This document shows, piece by piece, positions 44,450-56,811 of a DNA stretch of 64,000 nucleotides. The first letter of the stretch is position 1; every line of letters starts with the position of its first letter. The notes under the pieces were generated by a model, which worked only from the letters and a program-made list of their open reading frames with translations, was not told where the DNA came from and made no database searches. Source of the DNA: Mycogone perniciosa (Eukaryota > Ascomycota > Sordariomycetes > Hypocreales > Hypocreaceae); contig JAOALB010000005.1 of NCBI GenBank assembly GCA_025331125.1, positions 62,001 through 126,000 on the forward strand. Direction: 5' to 3'. A program made the translations under genes and the position numbers.

Positions 44450-45625
44450 TTACAAAAAGCGGCGTACCCAAGTCGCGTCGAGCCAGCCGACCTTATCAAA
44501 TGCTGTCCACAGCTTTGAAGCCTTGTTGACGTCAATCTTGCATGCCTGTTGGGCATCCGTCTTGCGGAATTCCTTGCCGGTGCGCAGACATTGCAGACGT
44601 CGCTCAAACATGCGGCGCTTGCTGGTGAGGTACGTGGCGCAGTCCAATCTCAAATTACCCGCCAGAATCACCTCGTCAGGGTGAAGGAGGTGCTGGTGCG
44701 GGTCGTTGCTGAGATCAATTGGCTGGCCCTTCCAGTCCACTTTGAGGCTGTTGGTCTTGTTTGGGAGCGAGCTGAGTGGCGGGCAGTAGTCGGGAAGCGC
44801 GTTGAAATCTTTATCTTCCCGGTTTGGCGCGACAATGCGGCGAGATGGCTCGGGCGTGGCGCTAGGACGACGAGCGGCGGGTCGGGAGACGCCAGTGGTG
44901 GATGGAGAACTGGAGGCTCCGGTAGCATTGGTGCGGATCGGTCGCGGGGCGGAACCCTGCGGCTTCGACACACGATCGGCACGCTGCGAACGGGCGGACT
45001 TGGCCACGATTGGCTTGGCAGGCATAATGGCATGATACCGCTGAGCTCCGGCCTGGCGGTCGGCTATGAGGAGGGCACGCTCCTTGCGTAACCACCCCTT
45101 TCTGTTGCTGGTGAAGTGCTTCATGACCTGAGAGCGGAAGGTCAAGGCGAGCTCGTAATCCTCACGCCGAGGCAGCGGGACGCCGGTGAAGAGGATAGAC
45201 GACGATCGGGCGCGAACATGGTCATCGACGATTTGCTTATGGTTCTCGATTTCGGCGGGCGCGAACAACGGGGGTTGCGGTGGGCTCGAGGGAGAGGACT
45301 CGTCGGCAGGGTACAGGACAGGGTCCTTGATGGCGTGGCTAGGCGGTGTCGTCGGTGTGTTGCTGCTGGAGATGGGTTTGGTGTAGGGCGAAATAGGGGG
45401 CGACATGGGCAATGGCTGTTTAGCGGATGCCGACCGCCCATTGCCGGCGACAACAGCAGCGCCCAGCGAATTTGGCTGGCCGTGGGCGAAGCTGTCGAGC
45501 ACTGGGTCGGGAGGCGACATGAGGCTGCCAATGTCGACCTTCTTGGTTTCCTTGGATGGTTGGTGAGCCATTGGCAAAATCGGGTGCTCTATGGGGTGCT
45601 CGATGCGGTGGAAATTGGAAGCCAT
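44450..45625 (-). CDS. SWIRM-domain protein (Fun19/Laf-like)
   Basis: 391 residues from the first ATG in frame (45623-45625); the frame is open further upstream through a Ser-rich stretch with no ATG, which is probably leader. Most of the protein is Pro-, Ser- and Ala-rich and likely disordered. A conserved motif DYELALTFRSQVMKHFTSNR lies mid-protein, and the C-terminal 85 residues form a SWIRM domain (VILAGNLRLDCATYL, then TDAQQACKIDVNKASKLW and FDKVGWLD). In yeasts such proteins (Fun19, Laf1/Laf2) associate with chromatin and deacetylase complexes, so a nuclear role is expected. A second ATG 19 codons later is an alternative start. Upstream lies a very long gene-free region that may hold its leader. 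Confidence 0.85.
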   Translation of the reverse strand: MASNFHRIEHPIEHPILPMAHQPSKETKKVDIGSLMSPPDPVLDSFAHGQPNSLGAAVVAGNGRSASAKQPLPMSPPISPYTKPISSSNTPTTPPSHAIKDPVLYPADESSPSSPPQPPLFAPAEIENHKQIVDDHVRARSSSILFTGVPLPRREDYELALTFRSQVMKHFTSNRKGWLRKERALLIADRQAGAQRYHAIMPAKPIVAKSARSQRADRVSKPQGSAPRPIRTNATGASSSPSTTGVSRPAARRPSATPEPSRRIVAPNREDKDFNALPDYCPPLSSLPNKTNSLKVDWKGQPIDLSNDPHQHLLHPDEVILAGNLRLDCATYLTSKRRMFERRLQCLRTGKEFRKTDAQQACKIDVNKASKLWTAFDKVGWLDATWVRRFL

Positions 45626-48095
45626 TGGGCTTATCGAGGAGTGAGGAGCGCGATGATGAAAGGCGGAAAAACCAGAGAAGGAGGAGGAGGAGGAAAAAGG
45701 AGAACAAGAAGACAAAGATGATGACGATAAAGAAGACGACGAAGAGGTCACCGGGACCTTGTCGAATTGCGTGGAAGGTTGAGGGCGTGTGAGCTGTGAG
45801 GGTGCGTGGCTAGAATTGATTGGGTTTGTCAGCCATGCGCAGATGGCGGCGAGTGACTGAGGTGTGTGACGTGTAATGGGTGGCGAAGACAGTTCAGAGC
45901 CGCATAGGCAGCAGCAGCTGGGGTGCCGGGGAGTGAGTCCAACCTTTGGAATTTAGTGTTTTGGAGATAGTAGCCGTCGTAAAGAGCAAGGGGAAAGTAA
46001 AAAGGAGTTGTCGAGAAAAAGAAATGCCCGACTGCTCTTTATGGATGGTCCTCTGTGGGTGTCTTTGGGTGACTGCGAGGTCAGGTGGGGTGCTGAGTCG
46101 ATTGTTTGGGTGCGGTCAATAGAGGGGCCAGAGCCATTCACTCCGCGGGCGACAATGACTGTATTTATGGGCTGTTGAATCGAATTGAGTTGAGTTGAAT
46201 AGGTAGGTTGAGCAATTGTTCGTTTGCGTAAACGGGCCCGGCAATTGTGCGATCAAGTGAATAGGCGCAGCAGCGAAGCCGAAAGGTGATTGTTTGACCG
46301 ATCGATTGATTTGATGGATTGCTTGATTGACCGTCGGCAGTGAGCGAGACACATACAATAACTGCCGTGAATTGATTGTTGTTGACAAGGCAGCAGTAGT
46401 AGCAGATGGTTGCTGTTGTTGTGGGAGGAAGAAAACGAGGCGGAGGAGGCGGAGGGAGCAGGAGGTATAGTATAGATAGTAGAAAGAGGACGAGGACAAA
46501 GCAGGACTTGCAGCAGAAGAATGATGGGTGACTGCGCTCACGCACCACACTTTATTAAGTAACACTCACACTCACTCGCACGCACACACACTCACTTCAC
46601 ACTTGCACAACAAGCGCGAAGGCAGGCAAGGCAGGCAGGCAGTCAGGCAGTCAATCAGTTAGTCAACCAGTTCCAGTCGTTGGTACCCGATGAGTATGGA
46701 CGATTGCCTGGTATTAAAGTGTGATGTGGCGGCCACAGAGACCCTTGACGCAAGGCACACACAAGCGGGCGCGCGCACTCACGCCCCGCACGAAGAAGCA
46801 GGACAAAGAAGCACCAGCGATCAGGAAGAGGCAGCGTCGCAGCGAGATGGGAGGACACAGAGGAGGGGTGTGCGTCCGGGAGGCGTCTATGTACCCCGTA
46901 TGCGTGGGAGGCCCAGGGCGTGTCGAATAGCAAGGCGTCTGTCTGTCTGTGTCTGTTTGCCTCTGCCTGTTGCTGCATGAGAAACGGCCAGTTCAAGGTC
47001 GATGAAGGCGCGAGAAAATCACAAAGCCATAGCTCCCAATGCGATTGTGAGAATTACGGAGAGATAATAAAAAAGGAAGAAGAAGAAAGGAAGAAAAAAA
47101 GAAGAAAAAAATTAAACGAGACTCAGCCATGGACGAGGAAGGAGGACACGAGAGGGATGGCTGCTGCTGAAAATGGAGAGCGCAGCGCCATTGAGCGTGA
47201 TTGGGGAAGCAGGACAGAATTGGGATCTTTGGGGGGTCAGGCGGATAATAGTCGGTCATAGGGGTGTCCCTAGCAAGTAAAGAGGTACTTCCATTTTTAC
47301 TCACTCTCTCCTCATCTCACCCAAAAACTGCCCGCTGCGAGGTTGCCTTAGTGGGTCTTGGGCCTTGCGAGGCCCTGTGAAAAAACGTGGGTGCTTAAGG
47401 TACCTAAGTACTCTCTCGTACCACCACAGAGCTGCACACCCCTCTGCTTTGTACTCGTACTAGGTATGTGCGGAGTATGCTCTGCCCTAGATATAAAGTC
47501 CAACGCTGTCGCTCTCTTTCGCCAGGCGTTGATTCTGAGACGCTTGGAGAGAACAGTTGGCAATGCATGCATAGGCAGGCAAGGACCATAAATTCCCGAG
47601 AAAGGTGCACTACATGTATATCATCGATACAGGCGGAGATACTTTCTTAGTGCTCCGTCCTTTAGTACATCGCTAGAGACTCTAATGAATCTGATCCAAC
47701 AGTTCTCTGTACTCAGTAGTAGTACTACTACTATTAGTACGAAGTACAACAAACGAGAGTGCAGTCACGTCACAGCAGAGGAGGTACTTGGCTGTACTAC
47801 ACTCACACCTCCCCCCTCCACCTCCAGCCAGTCATGTGCGGCCATCCAACGTGGTCATCAGGCACACCCAAACACCATTCCGGCGGCTCTGGGCAATGGC
47901 GTGTGATTCTTCTTCCTGAAGTTCCCAAAAATACCACCATCAACAATCCAGGTCGAATCTTCATACTGTATGGCACAGCGCCATGTTTACGGAAGTGTTT
48001 TAGAGACAGGACCGTGGCTTATGCAACCCTCCAGGGCGGGTCCCGCATACGGCTATCTAACGCTGGGGAAAATTAATAAATGCCAAATATATAAT

Positions 48096-48228
48096 ACTTT
48101 GTACGAAGTACGGAGTACATACGAGGCAGTACTGATGGCCTGTGACGTAAGGGGAACGGAGTGGGGAATGAACAGACTGTACGGAGTACGGAGTACAAAG
48201 TACAGAGCACGCTATGTACGGAGTACTG
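48096..48228. repeat. cluster of TACGGAGTA / TACGAAGTA / TACAAAGTA motifs
   Basis: Five or more units in direct orientation, some fused head to tail (TACGAAGTACGGAGTAC; TACGGAGTACGGAGTAC), plus variants TACAAAGTAC and TACAGAGCAC, suggesting growth by slippage with substitutions. Confidence 0.8.
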
Positions 48229-50401
48229 CTGCCCACAACAAGCAAACAAAGCAGAATCCACCAGATACTAGCAAAAGGGCGAAGAGAAGCAAAACGAACA
48301 AAGAAGAAGGAAGGTCAATTGACGGGCGGAATATCCGCAATGGCGGTGGGCAGATGGCCATGCTACCTCTATCTATGGGCGCGCTGCACCCAAGCCATCC
48401 ATTTGTCAGACGTGGACCAGCGCCAGCCCTTGGGAAAATGGAGGGCGGCCGTTCGATACGGCTGGCGGCTAGAGCGTACTGACAAGCAGGGCAGGTAGGG
48501 TACCTGGCATAAGTGAAGACGGGAGCGACAAACAGAGCGCAGACTGTGAAGATGCCAATCAGATAACCAGTCAGAGGGATGGCTAGGTTGGGCAAACAGC
48601 CTGAAGGCAACCTTTCAGTGTCTGGCTGTTTTGTCTGTCGATCGGCTTTCCATTTGGCCGCCCCAAACCAAACCCTGCGTGTCTTGTAGGTCAATGGCCT
48701 GCCTGAAACACCGCAAGCAGCATTCTCTTGGTCATGGCATGTCGCAATAGGTCGCAATTGCAGTAGCATCAGGCCGAAGATTTGTGATCGTGGGTCAAAG
48801 CATGACGACGTTGGCTGGGCTGGTGGTAGCAAAATGAGGGGCACTGCGATAAAGGAGGGGCAATGCGTTATCACCCCTCATCGATAAGGCCGCCATGCTG
48901 GGGCTGCCAGATCTGGGGACGATGACGGAATAATCGGGTTCCAATTCACATTCAGCAGTGGAAACTGGGGGGGGGGTTCTGTCTCAATTAATTGATTGCG
49001 TGAACTCACCCGTGAGAGGGAAACAAAATTGAAATAATAGGATGTAACACTTGTTTGGCATCAGCAGCACATTCATTACGAGACAAGCACAGGCACGATA
49101 TATACGAGTATACAAAGTAATGTATGACATTTTGGTAGGTGGTGAGCGATAAGAAAGACAGAATGAACGAACAGGTGGGCTGTGGAGAACTCTTGGTCCT
49201 CTCGGTCTCTCCCTTTGGGTGCCTGATGCCCAATGGACTGTAAGTACACTGCTTTCAAGCCCAATCGCGTGCACATGGAGAATGCCCTCCCTCCCCTCTC
49301 TTTTCTCCGGCCTGCCTCTGCTTGCTTGCGTGCATTGATTGCTGGCCGTGCTTGGCTCGACGAGGCTCCTTTGTCCGGGGCGCCGGCAGCCCTCTCTATT
49401 TGTTGGTGCTGGACTAATACTTTGTACTGCCAGCGTGTTCGCTCAAGGCTCATTGGCAATTGCGTGTCGAATAGGAGCCCTAGGGATGCACAGTACAAAG
49501 TGCCTACATACATACTTACATACATGCATACTACTCGTACGTACGTACATCCGCAGGTCATCTCTGTAGTCAGCTCTGTAGTAGGTACAAAGTACCTCGT
49601 ACCTACCTAGTCTAGATCTCTTCTTCAGCTTGGCTCCAGGCTATCCAGCGGCTGAGACGAGACCGAACCCAATTGGCGAGTCGCTGTGCTTGCGAATGGG
49701 GGGTACAAAGTGCAAAGTACACAAAATCCATTGGCCAGTGTTTGCGCCTCGGCATCCACACCGTCACTCCGCGTGACCCCCTTTTTTGGAAACGCCATTT
49801 GCATTTCCAGAGTACATACAGAGTATGGAGTACTACTTCGTGACACAAGAAGAAGAACCGGGAGCAACGCAACCCCATTGTGTATGCCGGCAGATAGTTT
49901 GCACAATTACCAGGAAAACAGGGAGAGCGAGAGGGAGAGAATGAGTAAGAGGGAAATACGAGTAAGGAGAGAGAACCAGAGCGGAACACGCGCTCACGCT
50001 GATTGTAAGTGGTTCCAGAGTGAGTCACAAGATGGGGCTGGCTGTTGAACGGTTTGGCGTCACGGCCACTAAAAAAAAGTCGAAACAAAGGGCGGCTTTA
50101 TATCGTATCTAGTTTAGCTCCCTGATGCTACACGCCCCATTAGCCCCAGATGGGAAGCAGCAAGCTGGAAACATGATGGGTGGACTCAGATGAAGGCAGG
50201 CGCGGGCGGTCTACTATCGATAACCCAAACCAACCCATGCGCAAGTCTCGAGGATAATTATTTTGGCATCATCACTACCATCATCATCATCAACGTTGTC
50301 ATCATGACGAGCCATTGAAGATTGTTGGTGGCTTTTGCATCGGCCGGTTGCCTGTCGATCAGCCTCAGCACCATTGCAAGTCCACACTGAAATGGCTACC
50401 T

Positions 50402-50476
50402 AGTACGGAGTACTTCGTAGGCAACCCGAATTGTCCTACGATTTGCGAAGTCCTACATACCTCGTACTCCGTACAG
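50402..50476. repeat. paired TACGGAGTA motifs in opposite orientation
   Basis: AGTACGGAGTACTTCGTA at about 50403 and CGTACTCCGTAC at about 50463 flank 45 bases of unique sequence. Confidence 0.7.
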
Positions 50477-50637
50477 TGAATTGGCCACGATGAAGGACGC
50501 GCACAAGAACCGGTTGCATGTGAAAAACGTCAACGTCATTCAAGAAGATGCCTTCTAGTGGCGCACGGCGCGGTGAGTGCCTGGGGTAGGGGGCGTGTTT
50601 CTAATAATATCAACAGAACGCAACCAGCTCGACTCGA

Positions 50638-50661
50638 AGCCAGCCAGCCAGCCAGCCAGTC
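50638..50661. repeat. (CAGC)n tetranucleotide run
   Basis: Five to six CAGC units in a row in gene-free DNA. Confidence 0.8.
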
Positions 50662-52863
50662 CACAGTCCACAGTCCACAGGGTTTCGTGATGGGCTGGAC
50701 TGGACTGAACTGGGCGCCCGATAAGGAGCGTGGGCTTTGCAAAGTCCATCCCTCGCTCGATTGCGTTGCCCGTCCTGCGTCATCACCACCATTCGCTGGG
50801 GCTCGGATTTTTGTGGCGGAGTTTACATCCGTCATCATCCTATTGTTGGTCTCACCCGGTCAGCCCGTTCCCGCGTGCGAGTACGAGAAACACCAGAGCA
50901 CTGAATCACTAAAGTGGTCCGGGCTGACCGGAACGATTCGTTTGAGGGATTGACGATGGGGGAAGCGCTGCAAGATGGACGTGCATTGGGTGATCGGCAA
51001 CCACACACACACACTCAGCCCTTCCTCTCATAGCGCCCAGCCCATTATCCCACTATCTCATGGCGCTGCTGCTCACGCATGACACCACCCACCTCTTTTG
51101 ATATCTACCATTTCGCTCAAGATACGGAGTAGATACATTCCCAACTGTACTCCGTTCTACTAGACCCTTGCGCAACACGACGATCAAGGGCTGTCCATTG
51201 GATCCTCCCTTCACTAAACGGCCCGTCGCCGCCCCTCCCTTGCTGCCAGATGCTGCTGCTCGAAAGCTTATCGAAAAGGGTGCGAAGATGCGACAGCGTG
51301 ACAGCGTGACAGTGCCATATGAGATGGAATGACTGCCCATGACAGATCATGGGAAGGGAGAGGAGGATGGAGGCCACGGTCACTTGACCTCTGGCACACC
51401 GGGTTTCCCTTCTATTCTTCTGAGACAAAATGCGTCATCGATTTGTTTTTATCCCCTGGCGAGATCTCAGTTCCTCAGACCTGCTTTCACAAACGCGTTC
51501 ATTGTCTGCCTATCATCACGCTCCTCTACTCCGTACTCTCCTCTCACTTCGGATCGTCAGATAGCCGGCCCGTTTTCATTACCCCGCGTGCCGTACCGCA
51601 TTGTCTGGTGAATTCGCCTTGACATGAAAGCGCGCCTCCACATATTTCTGCCATGCCATGCCATGCCAATATGCCCAACTGCTTGTACTAGCTATGTAAC
51701 AGGCAGCAGGAGTATGTTTATCCACCAGAGTCACGACCCCTCACTCGGTTCGCTGCATCCCATCGTTGCCCAACAGCATTCCCGTAGTCAACCGTGTTAG
51801 ACGCCGCGGCCAGCCGATGCCATGAATGGAGAAAGAATATGTCAATTGGATTAGTTCAAGGGCCAAAAAGCCAATATGCAGAAGAAAAAAATGACATTTT
51901 ATTGTAGTGGTAGTGGTTATTTAGCAATCCACCAGCACTTGAGGTCAGTAGTACTACTATCTAGTATCTGAAACGTTAGGGATAAAAGTACCAATTCATC
52001 ACCCTTCGCCCCGACTCTTGGCGCATCACTGCGCAATTGCTCATTAATATCATGGATAACTCCTATGACTACAAATTACTCTTATTATTATAGGTAAACT
52101 TTATCCAGCGGTTATCATTTCTACTCCAAAAAATATTATATTATAATACAATGGCAAAAACTCCAAATACTCCATTACTTAACCACTTGCCTAGGTATTT
52201 ATACTCCACATCTCATTACATGTGTGGGAAATTCTCAAGGATTTAACAACGCTCATCCTTACCCAGAATTTAGATGTGATAGTATACAGTACTAGCTTTT
52301 ATATCGGTACAAATACAAATCATTGAACTATGCTGCCCATTGCTTGTTCCGGCTTTCGTGATCGCAAGATAGATGATAGGGTAGGATATTGCTTCTCGGC
52401 TTCAAGTTTCCGCTCCAAGGACTTCGTGCTCCGAGTGAGCAATCGAATGCACGTTCATGGGGAGGCATATCTTAACATCTGACATCAAGAACAATTTTTT
52501 TTGACAGGCAGCACTTGTTGGTCTTCGCGGTAGCTATGATAGTCTAGTATTATAATGTGATATGCGGAGTTTGCGACGACGTGCCATCATCTCCTCCACG
52601 AGACATCACATATATGAACTACCAATGTTGCTGAGTTTCGGAATCACTTCTTTTGCAAGCCTTGAATCTAAGGGAGCAACCATGAGCTGTCATTATAAAT
52701 GCAGCTGGCAACTGGAATTTCTTCCCTCTCAAAACTCTACACCCCCCAACTTCTTCCAATGCGAGAATCAACCACCTTTCATTCAACACCGTACCAGTTA
52801 TTCTGCAACAAACTGTAACGGCAGGTGAAGTGACACTCTAGGTAGGAGGCTTATCTGCCCAGC

Positions 52864-55800
52864 ATGTCTCACTCACCCAATCTCCCCATCGTTCTTCATA
52901 CCACTTTTGAAGGATCCGATAAGTCTCGCGATAACTCACAGGCACGAGGATCAACCAGCGATTGCGTTCTACCTAGCACCAAAGCGGAGCCCGATACCGA
53001 CATCAAACCTTGCCTTGAAGCGACGCCGGCGCCTCGCATAGCCATCGATTCACTTCTGCTGAAAGCGGACAACGAGCACGAAGCGGGAAATGGGTCGAAA
53101 ATCGGGAACGTGCCTACTATTTACGATGCCCATAGTGAGCTGGCGCCGCCACATCGCTTCTTTACCGATGAGTTTCAAGGTTTACTTAAGGCTGGAATTC
53201 ATGTTGCCAAGAAGACGGTGGAAGCTATGGAAGAGACAGAACCTCTTCTGAAGGACAGTTCCTTGTTGACTAAGCTCCATGGCGACGTCAATAAGCTGTG
53301 CTCTTTCAAGCCTTCAGACACGAAAACTTTCGCCGTTCTGGGTGACTCAGGACAAGGCAAGTCGACGAGTGAGAAGAGAGAGACTCGGACTAATCGTAGA
53401 TAGGCAAGAGTTCACTCATCAACTCCCTTCTTCAATTCCCTGGGATTGCAAAGACGGTCAGTGCATTGTGAAATCATCGCGGCTTCTCGCTCTCATACTT
53501 CCTTTAGGGGGACATTGGCTCAGCATGCACTTCTGTGGTAACCGAATACCGGCAGAAGTCCGACTCCGACACACCAGCTATCACGATCGAGGTAGAGTAT
53601 CTATCGGTTTCGGATATTAAAGAGCTCATATCGGAGCTGCTCTGGAGCTACCGACAGTTCTACCTACCTGGGGTAGAGTCGGATGAGACATTGGCCGAGG
53701 ATTACGACAAGTGCGTAAGAGAATCTGAACAGGCATGGTCGGCCCTCGAGGCTGCATTTGGCCACAAGGAGGGCTTCAATGAAGGAGCTCTCCAAGACAT
53801 GTCTGAAGGTACATTCGAGAGACTGAAACATCAGCTTTTTGAATGGTCTTGTGATCTCAAGTGGCCTGAAGGCAGCATCGGTGGGGTTTGGAAAACCACG
53901 GCAGACGACGCTGACGAATGTTGCGAGAAGACCGATATCTTCATGAGCGACCGTTATTGGCCATTTACCAAAATAATTCGGCAAGTAACTCGTCTTTCCA
54001 GGCGAATTAGGGTAATATCTAACATGCAGACGATAGCATTTACCTCGACTCGCCCGTCTTGAAGACCGGGGTAGTTCTCGCAGACTTGCCAGGTAAGCAT
54101 CACCTACCCGGTTTGCTCTATTCGCATAGGAAGCTCACGCACTGTCAAGGTTTGCAGGACACGAATCTGGCCAGAGTTCGAGCAACACAAGATTACCTGG
54201 TCAGGTGCAGCAATATCCTTATTGTGGCCAACATTTCTCGGGCCGTTACCGACCAGTCTCTCAAGTCGGCGCTCTTCTCTGTCATCCGGCATCACGTTCC
54301 GTTGGAATGGGACGAGTCTGCTGCTAAGTCCTTGAACATTGCCGTTGTCTGCACAAAAGTTGATGTAGGGATCTTAGAGGCATTGAGCAACGACTAGAAT
54401 GCGCTGACATTTGCAGGAAATAAACGAAACCAGGGCTCGAAAAGAGTTCTGTGGGACCAACAAACGAATCAGCCCGTCCGCTATGCACGAGCTTGATATA
54501 GAGCTCAGGCGTGCTAAATCATGTCAAGATTCCACGAAAGCCAAGGAACTGAAGCAAAGGTATGGATACTCCCTTTAATTGGACCGTCTATATTCAACAC
54601 CATCTAACCAACAAGCGTTGTAGATGCAAACTCCTCCTAATCGAAGCACGAAACGAGTATGTGAAAACAGGGCTCCAGCAGGCCTACGCTGCGAAAGTCC
54701 CAGAGCGAAAGCTAGATGTCTTTTGTGTGTCAAACAAGTGGTACGAAAAATATGGCCAACAAGGCAACGTTGCTCTTGTTTCTGCTAGCGGGATCCCGCG
54801 ACTTCGAAGCTTCTGTCAAACATCTACAGCCGACAAGCAACTCCAAGAAGCCAGGCACTTTCTCGAGACTTCATTGGCTGGTACCTTCAATTCTTTCGAG
54901 ATGTGGACCAGCTGCAGCATTCCCGCTGAAGCTGTTCAGGATATCCAGAATCAACTGTCAAGAGCGGTATTTCCCCCTTTTCCTCGACGTCGTGCTTAGT
55001 TTGCTGACAATGCTCTATAGACCAATCAATTTGATGGTATTGCACGAGTCTTCGAGGAAAGCTTCAAAGCTTTCTTTGAGAAGAATGTCATCCAAGTTGC
55101 CGGTATGTATCGCAGTCAATTGGGAAACACACACAGCTGACAGTCTGGTGAAGAGCAAAAACATCCCAGCTGGGTTAAAGCGGCAGAGGAGGAGTACCAA
55201 GGATGGCTTCTAGTGGGCTAATATTTGCTATTAAGGTCCATCTTACGATTACTAACCATTCTCAGTGGCACTACAGTACACACCCACACCTCCGACTTAC
55301 CATCTCACTCTTGCTGGGACTAACCGTGACTTCATAGGCCAGTTTACAGCGTGGTGTAGAAATAACGGCAACCATCGAACCAGAAAACGCCCACATGAGG
55401 ATTGGAATGCCAAGATCATCAACAAGATGCGCATGCAATTGGCTGGTCCATGGGAGGTTGTGGAAAGCCAGGTTCACCCCGTCTTTCATGAATTATCCGA
55501 GTCGATGCAGGCGTGTCTTTTGGCTCTGAAGAAAATCCTGATTGGTAAGGGTGTTTCTCCAAGACAGCATGGAGGGGAAATAAGATCCCTGACTGACTTT
55601 CCGTTTAGACAATGCTCCTCCTACAACCCACAACCTCCTCAGCAGTGCAATCAAGTTCAGGCTCAAAGATTCACAGCACCTATCGAGTCGCATGAGAGAT
55701 ATGTTTGCAGAAAAGATAAGGCATGTGACTCGTGGAGTTTGTACATTTTATGGACCTGTAACTGACTTTTTGGGGCAGGAACAGCCGTCTAAAAGCAATG

Positions 55801-56239
55801 GAGTCAAACTCCATTTCATACATTTTTAACGAAATGATCTCAACATACCGATCTGCTGCTACCATCCGTGGTAAGTCCTGCATATGAAATGACTAAACGA
55901 AGTTATACAAGTATCACAGCAACTTACATTACAACAGGGGTTGGTTCGACAGCTGTCCAGAAGAACCTGGTGCGAGAACGGCTCGCGGATCCAACTTTGT
56001 TTCCGACAATTTGCAGGAAGATGTCCAGCCTTATGAAGAAAGTCCTTAAAGAGACAAGCCAACAATTAGAGAAAGAATTTGGTGAAGTCCTTGGGCGGAT
56101 CAGAACAGATCTCGATCTGACATTGTCAATTAGGGATCTGGATCCATGCAAGTTGATGGAACGGGAGAAGCTTCTCAAAAAGATCAACGCACTGAAAATG
56201 GAGGCAGATGAATTGGCTCGATCCTCAGCTGCGACCTGA
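52864..56239 (+). CDS. large GTPase, SLIP-GC / dynamin-like, 14 exons
   Basis: My exon model joins in frame to 879 residues: 52864-53356, 53404-53456, 53508-53980, 54037-54092, 54150-54364, 54417-54559, 54624-54966, 55021-55102, 55154-55212, 55266-55275, 55338-55544, 55609-55720, 55779-55870, 55938-56239. G motifs: P-loop GDSGQGKSS at 160-168, DLPG at 356-359, TKVD at 427-430, with the family signature GSACTSVVTEY after the P-loop. This matches the fungal relatives of nuclear GTPase SLIP-GC (Dynamin_N type); their role in fungi is unsettled. The C-terminal half is helical with a final coiled coil. Introns 1, 3 and 12 need GC donors (GCAAGT, GCAAGT, GCATGT), and exon 10 is a 10-base microexon; these are the least certain points. 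No lesion is needed elsewhere. Confidence 0.8.
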
Positions 56240-56811
56240 GGAAAGACAAGTAGCACACTTGAAACATATTCATCGACTGTACTTGGGGCGGAATTTCTTC
56301 AAGTGAACCCGATTTGGGCTGCACTCTACGTGTGTCGCATTTGATCACAAGGCATCATACAGAGCATTTGTTTTCCGCAGAAATATAGGAATGGATCACA
56401 ACAATATATTCTTGCTAAATCGATGGCGCGGGGTCGGACATTATTAGGACTTTAGATAGCAAATCGAGGATCACAGCTGCATATGCTCACTCATGTCTCC
56501 CAGATGTACATGTTCCTGGGCTACATCATTCATGACGGACATTGTCCAATAGTTTCATGCACTCAAAAGCAATTAATACTTTGCATTTAAAAAAGCGATT
56601 TTAGTTAGAATTTCCTAAAATGTTCAATTAATCCTCCGCTTTGTATCACATTGAACTTCCCTAACTATCTCATAACCCTCGTTACCCCATAGATCTAGTC
56701 CTCTTCAACACCATTAGAAGAAGTACCCAAGACATTACAAAGAGTAGTACCGGTATCGACTTTCCATATTGCCTCTAATTCCTTTACTTACGTTAGGTAT
56801 CCCACGATCCC
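56240..56811. other. gene-free stretch, convergent 3' ends
   Basis: AT-rich space between the GTPase stop and the glycosyltransferase relic. No gene recognised. Confidence 0.5.

Larger units (their letters stand above)
45626..52863. other. 7-kb gene-free region rich in simple repeats
   Basis: No open frame here looks like a gene on either strand. Contents: GGCAG/TCAG runs (46617-46665), motif cluster (48096-48228), a G9-10 run (about 48967), ACATACAT runs (about 49503-49530), a CAGC run (50638-50661), motif copies at 50402-50476, 51130 and 51526, then an AT-rich part from about 51900. It separates two divergent genes (SWIRM minus, GTPase plus). Confidence 0.5.

Noticed and set aside
45116..45721. 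201-codon plus-strand frame
   Set aside because: Antisense of the SWIRM gene, Gly/Arg/Val-rich, no recognisable domain.
48212..48874. 220-codon minus-strand frame with hydrophobic stretches
   Set aside because: It overlaps a motif cluster, shows no family pattern and has no convincing start; probably chance.
49612..50088. 158-codon minus-strand frame
   Set aside because: No motif, no ATG context, and mixed low-complexity sequence.
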